This document shows positions 1-10,455 of a stretch of 64,000 nt of DNA, in pieces. The translations under genes were made by a program, and so were the position numbers. The notes beneath the pieces are model-generated. The model searched no databases. It had not been told where the DNA came from and worked only from the letters and a program-made list of their open reading frames with translations. The stretch is from Gari tellinella (Eukaryota; Mollusca; Bivalvia; Cardiida; Psammobiidae), in contig OV277862.1 in NCBI GenBank assembly GCA_922989275.2, positions 43,859,786 to 43,923,785 of the forward strand, given 5' to 3'. Position 1 is the stretch's first letter. Every line of letters starts with the position of its first letter.

Positions 1-7
1 TCATGAT

Positions 8-230
8 TAACCCGTTACCCCATAGCCTGTTTCTAGTTTTGAACACAGATAAACACTTAAAGGAGGTTGAAAGTAAATCAGAATGCGCCTTAGGGTATAA
101 TAGTAAATATCTGCTATTTAGAAAATATTTCTTATGACACATATTCAAAACTGTATAAATTGGGACGTTTTTCTTCAGTAAAGGAATGAATTAAAGGCTA
201 CAAAATGCGTACTTATGCGGTAATGGGTTA
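8..230 (+). mobile_element. Family A MITE, truncated copy
   Basis: It begins with the family A terminus (TTACCCCATAGCCTG) and the first arm of the cassette I hairpin (64-96). The second hairpin arm is missing. It ends with a degraded GGGTTA. Confidence 0.6.
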
Positions 231-498
231 TGGGAAGCAATCGTCAGCCAGGTGAGTGGTCATAATAGGGCGCGACCGGTAATTATACAACTTACCATGA
301 CAATTGATATATAAACAGAAATCATATTTCAATTTCCAGTCTATAAGGATGTATTGTCATGCTTCTTGGAAAACATCACGACTGTTTATATTGCATTCAC
401 GTTTATTAGGTTTACAGACGTTTGCAAATAGAAAGTTCTACAGTTTGGTTAATTGCCATCCTATGAGTCTAAATGGGTATTCGGTTACAGTAATATTT

Positions 499-752
499 CA
501 CCCTTTTCCCCATAGTCTGTTTCTAGTTTTGAAAACAGGTGACCACTTACGGCAGAGTTGAAAGTAAATCAGAATGTGCCTTAAGGCACATCCTGCTTTA
601 CTTTCAGCCTGCTTTAAGCTACAATCAGCTGGAATATAATAATTATACTTTTTTCTCATTGTACATGTTCATGAATGTATAAAGTGATATAAATTTCCTT
701 CAATGGAAGAATATATTCAGTGTGCTAAATGGCGCCTCTATGTGGGAAAGGG
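499..752 (+). mobile_element. Family A MITE
   Basis: The A left end (CCCTTTTCCCCATAG), an imperfect cassette I hairpin at 552-614 with apex TGCCTTAAGGCA, and the right end GGGAAAGGG are all present. The outer TTAA sites are lost. Confidence 0.7.
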
Positions 753-774
753 ACCATCTGTTATTCTTTCCCGT

Positions 775-1026
775 TTAACCCTTTAACCAATAGCCTGTTT
801 CTAGTAGTTAACATATGTGACCTATTAAAGTAAGCTGAAAGTAAAGCAGAATGTGCCCTAGGGCACATTCTGCTTTACTTTCAGCTTACTTTAAGTTACT
901 ATCTGCTAGTATATAGAAAATATTTCTTATAGTTCATATTCATGGCAGTATAAAATTGAACTATTTTCTTTGGCGGATGAATAAAATGAATGCGCTAAAA
1001 GTCGCTTCTATAAGGGAAAGGGTTAA
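775..1026 (+). mobile_element. Family A MITE, full length (TTAA-flanked)
   Basis: This 252-bp copy is bounded by TTAA at 775-778 and 1023-1026. The termini are CCC…GGG, as expected of piggyBac-like elements. The hairpin spans about 832-895 with apex GCCCTAGGGC. It has no coding capacity. The piggyBac assignment comes from the TTAA plus CCC/GGG pattern, and no transposase is visible anywhere in the window. Confidence 0.75.
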
Positions 1027-1242
1027 ACGCAAACGTACGCAAACGCAAAACACTAAAACGTAGAAAAGAACAACTTTTGGACAATTCTGATATTTCATGT
1101 TTATCTTGGTGGCAAACAGTTTGGTACCTGATCAGACGCCGGGTTACCCAGCGTCTGATCTGGCTCCAAACTGTTTGCAGTGAAAATAATAGTTTTAGCG
1201 TAAACGCGTTTATTGGGAAAGAATAACGTTTTCTCCACTGTA
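1021..1242 (-). mobile_element. Family B MITE, one end lost
   Basis: The left terminus is missing where it abuts family A. The interior (ACGCAAACGTACGCAAACGC), the cassette II hairpin (about 1107-1180) and the intact right end TTCTCCACTG followed by TA are present. Confidence 0.8.
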
Positions 1243-1585
1243 GAATATGGTTACTCGGGTTCATATAAAGGTAACAACCTAATGCAGTACAAAAGAAATG
1301 CAGAAAGCTTTCTACGTATTGTTGCCCCGCATTAAACATAAGGTCTCCTCATGCCTTAAGAAGTAGTTGCGCCTGACACAGGTTTTGCATAATCTAACTA
1401 TCTAAAGACAGATAGGAGCGACTTTATTCTCATCCGTTTTAAAAACGAAATGAAACTTTAACTCAATGCCATATGATATTGAAAATGAAAGACTCTTCGA
1501 AAAAGTGTTTGCGATCTATTATTAAAATCTGGGTTCCAAACAGTTTTGAGTCTGGTCAGGCTACGATCGTAGTTTTAGGGATCTA
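1243..1585. other. No gene seen
   Basis: AT-rich sequence. The only familiar piece is at 1277-1312 (AATGCAGTACAAAAG…AATGCAGAAAGC), a scrap resembling cassette I. No coding signal. Confidence 0.5.
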
Positions 1586-1828
1586 GGACCCGTTTAATAA
1601 ATATTCGTACGACAAATGTTGTCGTAAGTCAGATTATAAAAGTTTCAACTATCAGTTCTTTCTCAATCTAATCCTGTCTTGTGACATCTCTTTGGAATCG
1701 TCTTGAAAAGACGATTCCAAAAGATATGTCACAAGACAGGATTAGATAGAGAAATCAGAAATTGAATGTATTTTAAAGTTTTGACTTACGACCGTTGTCG
1801 TCGTACGAAGTTTTATGAAACGGGCCCC
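1586..1828. mobile_element. Family H MITE (GGGCCCGTTT ends)
   Basis: The terminal inverted repeats read GACCCGTTTAATAAA and TTATGAAACGGGCCC. Inside is a long inverted repeat at about 1663-1747, with arms around CTAATCCTGTCTTGTGACAT. The termini resemble family G and suggest a hAT-like origin, but no clean 8-bp target duplication was found. Confidence 0.7.
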
Positions 1829-1978
1829 TGATATGGCTGCACATTGTTAGCAATGTATACATTTGCTTAAGCAACAACCTCGTTTATTATGGGATGGGGT
1901 TGGTCGAATTTATTCTCCTCATGCGCAGAAAGGTATCAACACATTCAACCTTAGCGACGAGTATTCTCGGTCATTTAC

Positions 1979-2134
1979 AAACAGTGTATCTATGAGGATT
2001 ACACTTGTCCTTTGTCCTACACTGTTTGTCATTTTGAAATATATTGTTAAAATTAACTCTAAAAAGTCAAACAATGACTAAACTTATTTTGAAATTGGAA
2101 TTGTCCATTAAAAGTTTCAGGGGTGAATGAGTTA
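1979..2134 (-). mobile_element. Family F MITE, decayed, hairpin lost
   Basis: It carries CACTTGTCCTTTG, CACTGTTTGTCA and the end AAAGTTTCAGGGG…GAGTTAA in the order of reverse family F. The central GATCAGAGGG hairpin is absent. Confidence 0.55.
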
Positions 2135-2209
2135 AGTATGTGGCTGAGATAGAAATATTTGACCCCTCCCATCTCTGCCACCTCATCACAACTGCTACCA
2201 CACACCCTC

Positions 2210-2426
2210 TTAACCCCTTTACTGCCTTACCACTAGCACAATATGTTTTTGCAAAAAGTTTGGATCCTGATCAGACGCCGCGTGACGCGGCGCCTGATCA
2301 GGATCCAAACTGTTTGACACCCATTTCAATATTTCTTCAGTCATAGTAGCAAAATTTAAAATTTAAGAAATACAAGCAGACGGCAATTGTTTAAAATTTA
2401 TGACGTCACGGCAGTGACGGGGTTAA
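2210..2426 (+). mobile_element. Family C MITE, full length (TTAA-flanked)
   Basis: TTAA lies at 2210-2213 and 2423-2426. The ends are CCCCTTTACTGCC and GGCAGTGACGGGG. The cassette II hairpin is at 2257-2314 with apex CCGCGTGACGCGG. The chance frame through its arms gives the peptide DPDQTPRDAAPDQDPN. Confidence 0.8.
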
Positions 2427-2436
2427 ACCCTTTGAT

Positions 2437-2733
2437 TTTAAAAAGGTAAAGGTAAAGTGGAGTTTATAAAGTCTGCTATTATGTATTCATACTCTGCCGA
2501 CTTTTACATTTACCTCCCTGATCATCGAGTCACAAGTCGGCCAGTAACAGACGGCGCTACAAGCAGCCATGACACATTGACTTATTTCCCTCTCAGGTAC
2601 CCATTTAAATCACCTGGGTGAAGTGGAGCAATGTAGGGTTAATTTTTTGCTCAGAAAAATTTCAGTGATCCTGACAGGGCTCGAACCAGGAACCTCTCGC
2701 TTCCTAGGCGAGCGTCCTACCACTGGACCACCG
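2437..2733 (-). mobile_element. tRNA-Pro-derived SINE with 10-bp target duplication
   Basis: Read on the minus strand, the element starts at 2733 with a tRNA-like head. The A box is around TGGTCCAGTGGTAGG. The anticodon arm is CTCGC-CTAGGAA-GCGAG, which places anticodon AGG (Pro) after U33. The B box GGTTCGAGCCC is at 2687-2677. The body continues to 2437 and ends in repeated CCTTTA-like sequence. Both sides carry the perfect 10-bp direct repeat ACCCTTTGAT (2427-2436 and 2734-2743), the mark of LINE-assisted insertion. A real tRNA gene is less likely because the head runs into a 220-bp body and lies between target duplications. Confidence 0.85.
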
Positions 2734-2772
2734 ACCCTTTGATGATTTTTATAATTATTTTTCAAACTTAGA

Positions 2773-4810
2773 GAATGATATTTATCAATGTAAGAATGCC
2801 GAAGCTGAAGATTTTTGTTCCAGTTTTGATTTTAATTATGTTCAATTTGATGAGGAACTTGACTATCCAGTTACGCATGACGAAGTTTTGAAGGCAGTGA
2901 AAAAGTTAAAATCTAATAAAGCCTATGGAAAGGATTGTCTTTTGAATGAATATTTTATTGAAGGCGTAGATATTTTATCTCCTTATATATGTGACATATT
3001 CAATGCTATATTAGATTCGGGTTGTTTTCCTGAACAGTGGCGAGAAGGTATATTGATTCATTTGTTTAAAAAGGGGGATAAAGATGACTGTAATAATTAT
3101 CGGGGAATCACGCTTCTAAGCTGTATGTCTAAGTTATTTACTTCTATTTTAAACCAGAGAATTGTAGCTTATTGTGATAAATTTAATTCTTTATCTGATG
3201 CTCAGTTTGGTTTTAGGAAAGGGAGGTCTACAGTGGACGCTACTTTTGCATTGAATACAGTTGTGCAAAATTATCTTAATAATAATCGAAGGTTATATGT
3301 TGCTTTTATTGACCTAAAAAATGTTTTGATAGTATCTATAGACATGCATTATGGCTGAAATTGTTTAAAACTGGTATTCAAGGCAAAGTACTGCGTATTA
3401 TTAAAAACCATGTATGATGATGTTAAATCGTGTGTGAAACACTGCAATAGCTATTCAGATTATTTCTTTTATTCAGTTGGATTAAGACAAAGGGGGGGGG
3501 GGGGGGGGGGTAATTTCGCCAATCCTAGTCTCGTTATTTTTAAAAGATTTGGAGTTATTTTTACAAGAAAAACCAACTTCTGGTTTGTTGATAGACGATA
3601 TTGTACTCATATTGTTAGTGTTTGCAGACGATATGGTCCTGTTTGGTGAGTCTCCCTCAGCCTTACAAGAAAATCTTGATTTATTATTTACCTATTATCA
3701 ACAATGGTGTCTCGAAGTGAATAACGCAAAATTTTTAGAAAACGAATTGCTTTGCGTGAAGATGAAAAATGGACTTACAATGGTTTGCCTATCGGAAATG
3801 TAGATACATACAACTACCTAGGAACTGTATTAAAGTATAACGGTAACTTTGGCGCCAATAATGAGTTCGTTATTGGTAAAGCTTTAAAGGCACTGTATAC
3901 CTTACTTGTTAATTGTAGTAGAGTGCCTTTAAAGCCAAAAACGCTTTGTCAGTTATTTGACTCGTTTTTGGGTTCCATTTTGAATTACTCGTCGGAAATC
4001 TGGGGTTTTACCAAATTAAACGATATTGAGAGGGTGCACCTTAAGTTTTGCAAACGCATTCTAAAAATTCCAATAAATTCAAGTATCATTGGTGTTTATG
4101 GGGAACTATGTCGCTATCCTCTTTTTATTACTCGTTTTTATAATGTTATTAAATATTGGTGCAAGGTAACCCAAACAGACAACATAATATTGAATAGATT
4201 GTATAACTTGGCTATGGGAGACTTCGAACAGGGTAAGAAAAATTGGGTTTGGCAGGTTAAACATTTGCTTGATATTTATGGTTTTTCTGAGATTTTTAAT
4301 AATTTGAATCCAGCTGCGGTTAAAACATTCCCGGCTTTATTCAAACAGCGTGTTATTGATTGTTTTGTGCAGGAATGGTATGAGTCAATACAAAACAGTC
4401 CTATTTTGGAAGAGTATAAGCACTTTAAACCCAATTTTTCATATGAGCTATATCTAGATGTTGTACCCCACGACCTAAGACTTTATATAACAAAGTTAAG
4501 GTTATCATCTCATTCTCTTAGAATCCAGACCGGACGTTACGGCATTAATAGAATTCCAAGAAACGAGCGAATTTGTACTTTTTGTAATCTTTCGGACATA
4601 GAAGATATTTATCACTTTATTTGTGTCTGTCCAATTTACAACGAGATAAGACATAGATATCTAGATAAATTCTACTTTGTAAGGCCATCAATGTTTAAAT
4701 TATGCCAACTGTTTCTTAGTCATGATAAGAAAATACCACAGAACTTAGCTTTATTTACTAAAGAAGCATTTAGTTTAAGAAGCAGATATGTAAATATTGT
4801 ACAAGAGTAA
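2773..4810 (+). pseudogene. LINE ORF2 reverse transcriptase, broken
   Basis: Recognisable RT blocks run in order. KLKSNKAYGKD and the YRGITLLS block (about 2900-3130) are followed by FGFRKGRSTVDA (about 3210) and the start of the FIDLK…FDS motif (about 3310). GLRQ lies before the G tract, VFADDMVLF (the catalytic YxDD equivalent) is at about 3615-3645, and the thumb continues in the long frame 3752-4810. That frame ends with a zinc-knuckle-like C-x2-C…H…C cluster (about 4570-4630), typical of LINE C-termini. The coding frame is broken four times: a 1-nt loss near 3322, a compensating 1-nt gain near 3407, a 19-G run at 3492-3510, and a short deletion near 3735. The catalytic FADD is intact but the protein cannot be made. 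Confidence 0.9.
3492..3510 (+). repeat. Poly(G)19 tract inside the RT
   Basis: Nineteen consecutive G replace the codons expected after GLRQ (normally Gly-Glu) and shift the frame from that of 3410-3490 to that of 3510-3735. Confidence 0.9.
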
Positions 4811-4838
4811 TTTATACTGTCTTTCTAAAAAGACCAGA

Positions 4839-4982
4839 CCCCATGCTTAGGAGACGTTTGAGTTAGGTTTGGGATCGGTCTCAGGCTTCTTAATGGTCGG
4901 AGTTGAGCATATACTCAAATCTGACCGATCAGGGGCCTGTGAGCGATCTCGGACTCGGCTCAAACGCTTTATAAGCATGGAC
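4839..4982. repeat. Double hairpin insertion in the LINE 3' UTR
   Basis: An outer inverted repeat (CCATGCTTA…GTTTGAG against CTCAAAC…TAAGCATGG) encloses an inner one (GGTCGGAGTTGAG against CTCAAATCTGACC). It is probably a small MITE. No second copy was found in the window. Confidence 0.55.
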
Positions 4983-5199
4983 CCAGATCTCTTTGATTAA
5001 GAACTAAGTAAACGTTATTAAATCCATAGAGCGATAACAAGTGTTTACTCTCCCAGCAGAGACAAAAAACAACGTATATGTATATCATGTATATTGTATA
5101 GGGTTGGATAAGCCTATTGATTCACGTAAAAGTTTGTATTTAAATTGTATGACGATGTATCTTGTGTACAAGTCAAAATAAAATTATTGTTCTGTTCTG

Positions 5200-6404
5200 C
5201 TAACTATTCACTGCCAGGTTTTATCGTCTGCTTATATCCTATTGCTGCCACTATATCGTCTGCATTGATCATTACTGTCGTCTGAAATATGTTTTAAAAT
5301 AAGTCGTTTAAGGGTGTATCAATGTCATGAATTTAAGAAATATTCAAAGTATATGAAAAAACTTTATGATGGTTTTGTATTGAAGAGCTATTTAAGATGA
5401 ATGAAAAAATAGAAAAAATGTACATTTTGGTGAACAACAGTTGGCTCCATAGCCATGTAAAATTTACCCCACCCACTTTCTCTTATTTTGTCCTTTTCAA
5501 ACAGCCCGCTTCAATAAAATCCATTTTAATTTTTAAATGAAAATAAATATGATAATTTGGTTTTGTGTTATTTATTTCCTATCTATGGTAGTATTTCTTC
5601 ATACAAAAACTAATTTAAGAAAAAACAGGCACCAAATGTGAAATTTATAAAGCTCTAAATATCATCGATATGGTACTTTTTTGTAAATTTTGTAAGGGAG
5701 ATAACCCTTTTTACTTTAATAACTCAAAATTTTCAACACTGACCTTTCAATTTCTTTTCATAATTTGAACTGCCTTAGCATTGGCTTTCATTTGGTAGAA
5801 TATAAGAAAAAGTTTAATACTAGAACTATTTCATTTTAAAACTTTTTTTACTTTTTTTCATAAAATAAAAAGTTTAATAAAATCATGCCATATAAAAAGC
5901 ATATTTTTGATATTCGAGGATCCATATTGTTCAAACCTAGTGCCTGCTTTGTCTAAATTTGGTTTCTATATGTGAAAATACCACCATAGACATGAAATAA
6001 ATAATGAAAACCCAAATTACAATGTTTGTTTTGTTTTGAAATAGATTTTACTGAAGCTTGTACTCTGAATGAGTACAATTTGAGAGAAAAAGTCCAAATT
6101 TGACATACCTTTTTCAAATCGCTGTAGCTAAAAAAAAGGACACCACCATATATATATTTTTCCATTTTTTTATTCATCATAAATAGCTCTTCCAAAAAAA
6201 CAATGATAGAAAAAAAGTTTGATACTTTGAAAAAATCGCTTATGGGTTGGATACACCCTTTAAGCGCTGTTTTGACTGAAGAAACATCGATACGAGTGTC
6301 AAACAGTTTGGATCCAGATCAGACACCGCGTTACGCGGTGTCTGATCAGGATCAAAACTGTTTGCAAAGTCGCCTTTTGGCGCCGTTGATAGTGAAAGAG
6401 TTAA
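5200..6404 (-). mobile_element. Family C MITE split by a nested element
   Basis: The left part (5200-5306) has TTCACTGCC and TCGTCTGC segments. The right part (6259-6404) has GTTTTGACTGAAGAAAC, the cassette II hairpin at 6304-6362 (apex CCGCGTTACGCGG), and the end GTGAAAGAGTTAA. Removing 5312-6263 restores a continuous family C sequence. Confidence 0.8.
5312..6258. mobile_element. 947-bp TIR element (GGGTGTATC ends, TTTAA duplication)
   Basis: The ends are GGGTGTATC and GATACACCC, flanked by TTTAA at 5307-5311 and 6259-6263. The inverted repeats run to about 110-120 bp and share TTCAAAGTAT, GAAGAGCTATTTA and ATGAATGAAAAAAT-like blocks. The interior is AT-rich with no transposase. The GGG/CCC ends next to TTAA point to a piggyBac-like origin. 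Confidence 0.75.
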
Positions 6405-6460
6405 ACATCATTTTATATTCTCAATCATTAAATTTTGTAACTATGAACATTTTGATGGAA

Positions 6461-7562
6461 TATGTCGTAGGCCATATTGGAATCTAGGCAGATCCAGAAT
6501 CTGCCTAGGCAGATTCCGGAATTGCCTAGGCCATATTGGACTTCTGATATGGCCTAGCCATATTGGAATTCTGTTATGGCCTAAGCAGATTCCGGATCTG
6601 CCTAGGCCATATTAAAATTCCAATCTGCCTAGGCCATATTAGAATCTAGTTGTTTTAGTAATAACATAGGTATTATTTTTAACAAATATTGGTTGTTGAA
6701 GTAATAGTAATGGTATTTTAACAATAATAGACTGTTTCAGTAAAAACCTACATGTGGGTGTTTTCAAACAATTCTAGCATTAGAATCTAGTTGTAATAAC
6801 ATAGTCATTTTTTTTAATAATTCGTAGCATTATCCCGTAGCTTTAATTATTTATAAGTCTATTTATTTAGATTTCTTTCAAAATTTAGTTTACTTTTAAA
6901 ATTTCGCTTGACATACCGGTACCATAAATAAATAAATAATAAATGAATACCGTAAGTAGACGTGGAATACAGTCAAAGGTAAATGGTTAATTGGTATCAA
7001 AACACTACTTTTATCTTCTTCTCAAAACAAACTAGCTAGGTACTTAAATGACCATTATCTGACTTGAGCTAGATAGGTGTGATCAAGTACAATCTAAGGT
7101 GAAAGTGAATGGTTAGTTGTTATCAAAACACTACTTTTGTCTCCTTCCAAAACCAAACTAATTGGTTTCTTGACCGAATTGTTCAATAATTCATACACTG
7201 TTACTTTATAACGTTTGCATAGTACCTAGTACTACATAGAGAAAATAATTAAAAAGTTATTTATGAAATGATACTGTTTAGTTTTAATATGGTACCAATG
7301 ACTTAATTTGGTACATGCCATGATGAGTATAACTAGCTAGGCTATGTTATTACTAAAACAACTAGATTCTAATATGGCTTAGGCAGATTCCGGATCTGCC
7401 GAGCCATATAAGAATCTTAATATGATTCGAATATGGCCTAGGCAGATCCGAAATCTGCCTAGGCCATAAAAGAATTCCAATATGGCTAGACCATATCGGA
7501 ATTCCAATATCGCCTAGGCAGATTCCTGGTCTGCCTAGACTCAAATATGGCCTACGGCATAT
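6461..7562. mobile_element. 1.1-kb TIR element with subrepeat-rich ends
   Basis: The inverted ends (about 6461-6690 and 7327-7562) start ATATGYCGTAGGCCATAT. They consist of alternating short palindromic units, AGGCAGATTCCGGATCTGCC and TAGGCCATATTGGAATTC, followed by TTGTTTTAGTAATAACATAG in both arms. The interior has no ORF. No certain target duplication was seen. Confidence 0.75.
6970..7165. repeat. Direct repeat of about 70-90 bp, two copies
   Basis: Blocks near 6970-7040 and 7095-7165 both contain TATCAAAACACTACTTTT and a following CTTC-rich stretch ending in AAACTA. They form an imperfect tandem duplication inside the 1.1-kb element. Confidence 0.65.
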
Positions 7563-7710
7563 ACATAATATCATTAAGTTGGGGTGGCAGAGAGGTGCTG
7601 CAGTATTTATATAATTAAGCATCACGCATATCACATGTACATTGCGTGGTCACTGAATAAATACAGTACAACAACACCGTTGAGATGCTGGTAGCATCGT
7701 TGAGATGCTG

Positions 7711-7751
7711 GTAATTAAATCACTCGGCCTTCGGCCTCGTGATTTAATTAC
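7711..7751. repeat. 41-bp foldback palindrome, GNA apex
   Basis: The arms GTAATTAAATCAC and GTGATTTAATTAC enclose CGGCCTTCGGCC. On the minus strand the apex is C-GAA-G. A duplicated GTTGAGATGCTGGTA lies just upstream. Confidence 0.75.
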
Positions 7752-7842
7752 TACGCATCACAACTCCTACCCATATTTTATTGCACGATAAAACACTAGT
7801 ATGAATTTATTATTTCTTAATCAAAGTTCAACTTTATATCTA

Positions 7843-7917
7843 AAACCTGCTTTAACCGACACACTGCTTTATCCGACATTATCAGTTGGTACCGAGGGGT
7901 GTCGGATAAAGCAGGTT
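7843..7917. repeat. Short inverted repeat (AACCTGCTTTAACCGAC)
   Basis: AACCTGCTTTAACCGAC and GTCGGATAAAGCAGGTT face each other, with a second inner TGCTTTATCCGACA copy. This looks like the two ends of a very small MITE. Confidence 0.55.
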
Positions 7918-8103
7918 ATACTGTACCAGTGTATTCTGTGTAAAGCAGTAAATAGGTTAACGACATCTCTCTTAAGACCCTTATGGTCAATCTACAGGCA
8001 AATAGTGTGACAATTAGTCCAATCAAAAATCGATTTCCTTTTTTGGCCCGCATCCCTCGAGACGTGTTTTAGGCACACAACTAGCCATTTTCCTCAGCTA
8101 ATA

Positions 8104-8309
8104 TTGTAAAACCTCGAAATGACGACCTCTAATATGAAGGCTAATTTAATGTATAAAAGGACAATTAACAGCTTAAAGAAAGGTGACAGTAAAACAGAAA
8201 TCTCCCTAATGAGCTTTCCGTTTTAATGTTACCTTGCTTTAGGCAGTCACCTGTCAAAACACCTAATACTTAACACAATTTAACTTCGTAATAGAGAGGT
8301 TTTACTGTA
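8104..8309 (+). mobile_element. Family D MITE, diverged
   Basis: The left end is TGTAAAACCTCG. The interior AAAGGTGACAGTAAAACAGAAA…CTTGCTTTAGGCAGTCACCTG is a mutated cassette I hairpin. The right end is TAATAGAGAGGTTTTACTGTA. Confidence 0.75.
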
Positions 8310-8520
8310 TAACGAGCTCCGCAAAAAAGTGTATTGTTCATTCATTTACAGGAGAAAACCCTAATACAGATATGAGAATCAAGACAGTTTTGGCCTTACC
8401 TGGCCTCGACACAGGTTTTCGGCGCGTAGGCTATGCTTACTACAACCCCTTCGGCGTGTAGGCTATGACATAATATGATATAATCTGCAACCCCCATAAA
8501 ACTTAAAGAGTAAAGTTTAA

Positions 8521-8687
8521 TATAGGAATAAACAGCATATTTTTGACGTTCATGACGGTATGACTACATTAGTTTCGCAGGGGGTAAATTACGTAAACGC
8601 CCGAAGGGCGTTTTCGTTAAATTTACCCCCCGAAGCTAATGTAGTCATACCGTCATGAGCGGCAAAGAGATGTTGTTTATTCCTTAT
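8521..8687. repeat. 167-bp foldback palindrome, GNA apex
   Basis: The sequence is near-symmetric around 8604. Outer arms are TATAGGAATAAACA and TGTTTATTCC, and inner arms are CATGACGGTATGACTACATT and its complement. The apex is GCCC-GAA-GGGC. Confidence 0.85.
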
Positions 8688-9281
8688 ATTTATATTTATA
8701 GTTTCTGTCTTGTCAATTTAATGTGTTTATTTGCCAGATTTGTGTTTCTGTATAAGAATTTATCATATACCGGTCAAAGAGGTTTGATAGATGTAATGTC
8801 GATGTAATAGCCATTCCAGTTTCTAAATATGGTGAGAAAGTAGTCCCAACTGCATGTACTGTAACTGTATTAAAAATTAAGGATTTTTTCCAGTAAACTT
8901 TCTCTCTGTGAATGGAAAAGACTTACAAGGCAAACAAATAACAGTGCAACTTGAATATCTATTGCCAAAGCACATTCTAAAAATACAGGTCGCGGTTGTT
9001 TTCTTAACCCATTAACACACATAGCAACGCGATGGCAACGACCTATGGGTCTGTATCACTCCGCTAGTGTCATATGACCGTCGGCCAATGGGAGCTTAGT
9101 GTTAAGTGCCCGATGTAGTGTATTTGAAGAAGTCCACGAATATCACGGGCGAAATCCGAACTGGCTAAAACCAGATTCGAAGTGTAGGTTCATCGAGGGA
9201 TGACCTGCAAATTTTTAATAGGATTACATAACGACTTTACAGAGTGAATGTAAATATAGAGTATTGACCAATATAAGATGT
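8688..9281. other. No gene seen
   Basis: AT-rich sequence. The slightly more GC-rich stretch around 9000-9210 is unrecognised and has no matching copy that I noticed in the window. Confidence 0.5.
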
Positions 9282-9443
9282 GTCTTAACATGAGCTACAA
9301 CGCTGTTACTAACGAAAAACATCTTTACTCAAGTATGTGGCAAAAACCATATTGTACAAAACCTTTTGTCCAAAGCTTAATAAAAAACAGTGAGAGCTTT
9401 TAATGTCCACAGTTAATAACAGCGTTGAAGCTCATGTTAAGAC
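9282..9443. mobile_element. 162-bp inverted-repeat element
   Basis: The ends GTCTTAACATGAGCTACAAC and the matching complement ending TGAAGCTCATGTTAAGAC give inverted repeats of about 32 bp with a few mismatches. A single copy here. Confidence 0.65.
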
Positions 9444-9939
9444 CAATTTGATCTTGATCCAATTACTTTGTCAAATCACTCTAAATCTTATAACATTTGC
9501 TGTTGACTATTCCACCTGAAATTGAAATTTCAACAGGGTTTGTTATAATTAAGACAACAGGTATTGTAATTAATCGCTCTTGATCGATATTTGAATAATG
9601 TAAATCAAATTTTCGATGCTTTTTAGTGAATTATAGAGTCTATATTGAATAGCAAACGAAACGCAAACGTATTGAATTAAATGTTGATCGTATTAAAATG
9701 AAATCCTGACGATTCATTTTAATTTCGAAAGAAAAAGCTGAAACCTGACCAATCATATGCTTGCGAACGATTTCAGATTCAACTTAAAACGCTGTATAAT
9801 CTATTTTCCATTTACCTATACAAGGAAACTCTATCATGAAATCAGTTCATTGGAATTTAACTCTTTCCTCCATATTTATTATAAGTGCCATTGGAAGCAT
9901 TGAGCATTGATGCTTTTGAATACAGGCGTCCGTTTAAAG
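9444..9939. other. No gene; one family B scrap
   Basis: Only 9651-9685 (AGCAAACGAAACGCAAACG) is recognisable, as part of a family B arm. The rest shows no coding or repeat signal I can name. Confidence 0.5.
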
Positions 9940-10108
9940 CTAAGTAAAATTCCTTTGAATACAGGTGTAAGTTTAAAGCTAGATAAAAGTAAAGCAGAAA
10001 GCCCCTTAAAGGGCTTTCTGCTTTACTTTCATCTTGCTTTAAACATTATTTTGCCTTAAACATTGTTTAATATACATACTTTTGCACTTTTTGCTATGGG
10101 GAAAAGGG
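9940..10108 (+). mobile_element. Cassette I element, family A-like
   Basis: A hairpin at 9971-10044 with core GTAAAGCAGAAAGCCCCTTA is intermediate between the A and D versions. The right end TATGGGGAAAAGGG resembles family A. The left end is not defined. Confidence 0.6.
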
Positions 10109-10455
10109 CGAAGACCTAGGTGGTCATGGATATTATTGGATAGTCATGCATTTGTTACTTATGTTTTTGTTATTGTGCTAGAAAATTGTTTACGAAAGCG
10201 CTGCATGTGGTTGTTATTTGTTGTTTTGAAAGAGAAGAAGGTTGTTGTTTTTAGAGCATAATTGTGCAACAGGTAAACAACTCTTGCGAGATGTATCGAA
10301 TAAGTAATATCCGGTTTGACTTGTCCGAGTTATTTTTTAGAACATAATAGTTATAATGGTAAATAGGTAAGCAAGGTAACATCGAATATATAATTGTACA
10401 CTTTCCTACTTGAGATATGTATGATCTTCGTGCAGCATGATACAGATGCGCTAAC
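10109..10455. other. No gene seen
   Basis: AT-rich, with GTT-rich stretches around 10150-10255 and no recognisable element. Confidence 0.5.

Larger units (their letters stand above)
2744..5199 (+). mobile_element. LINE non-LTR retrotransposon, 5'-truncated
   Basis: The remnant holds the reverse transcriptase and C-terminal part of ORF2, a 3' UTR with AATAAA at 5177-5182, and the short tail TTGTTCTGTTCTG. Protein similarity can be followed back to about 2773. The endonuclease and any ORF1 are absent, which fits incomplete reverse transcription. A SINE abuts its left edge. The 3' UTR carries an inserted hairpin at 4839-4982. The clade (CR1, Jockey or I-type) cannot be settled by eye. Confidence 0.85.

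Noticed and set aside
2660..2733. A functional tRNA-Pro gene
   Set aside because: The tRNA-like head continues into a SINE body and the whole is flanked by 10-bp target duplications.
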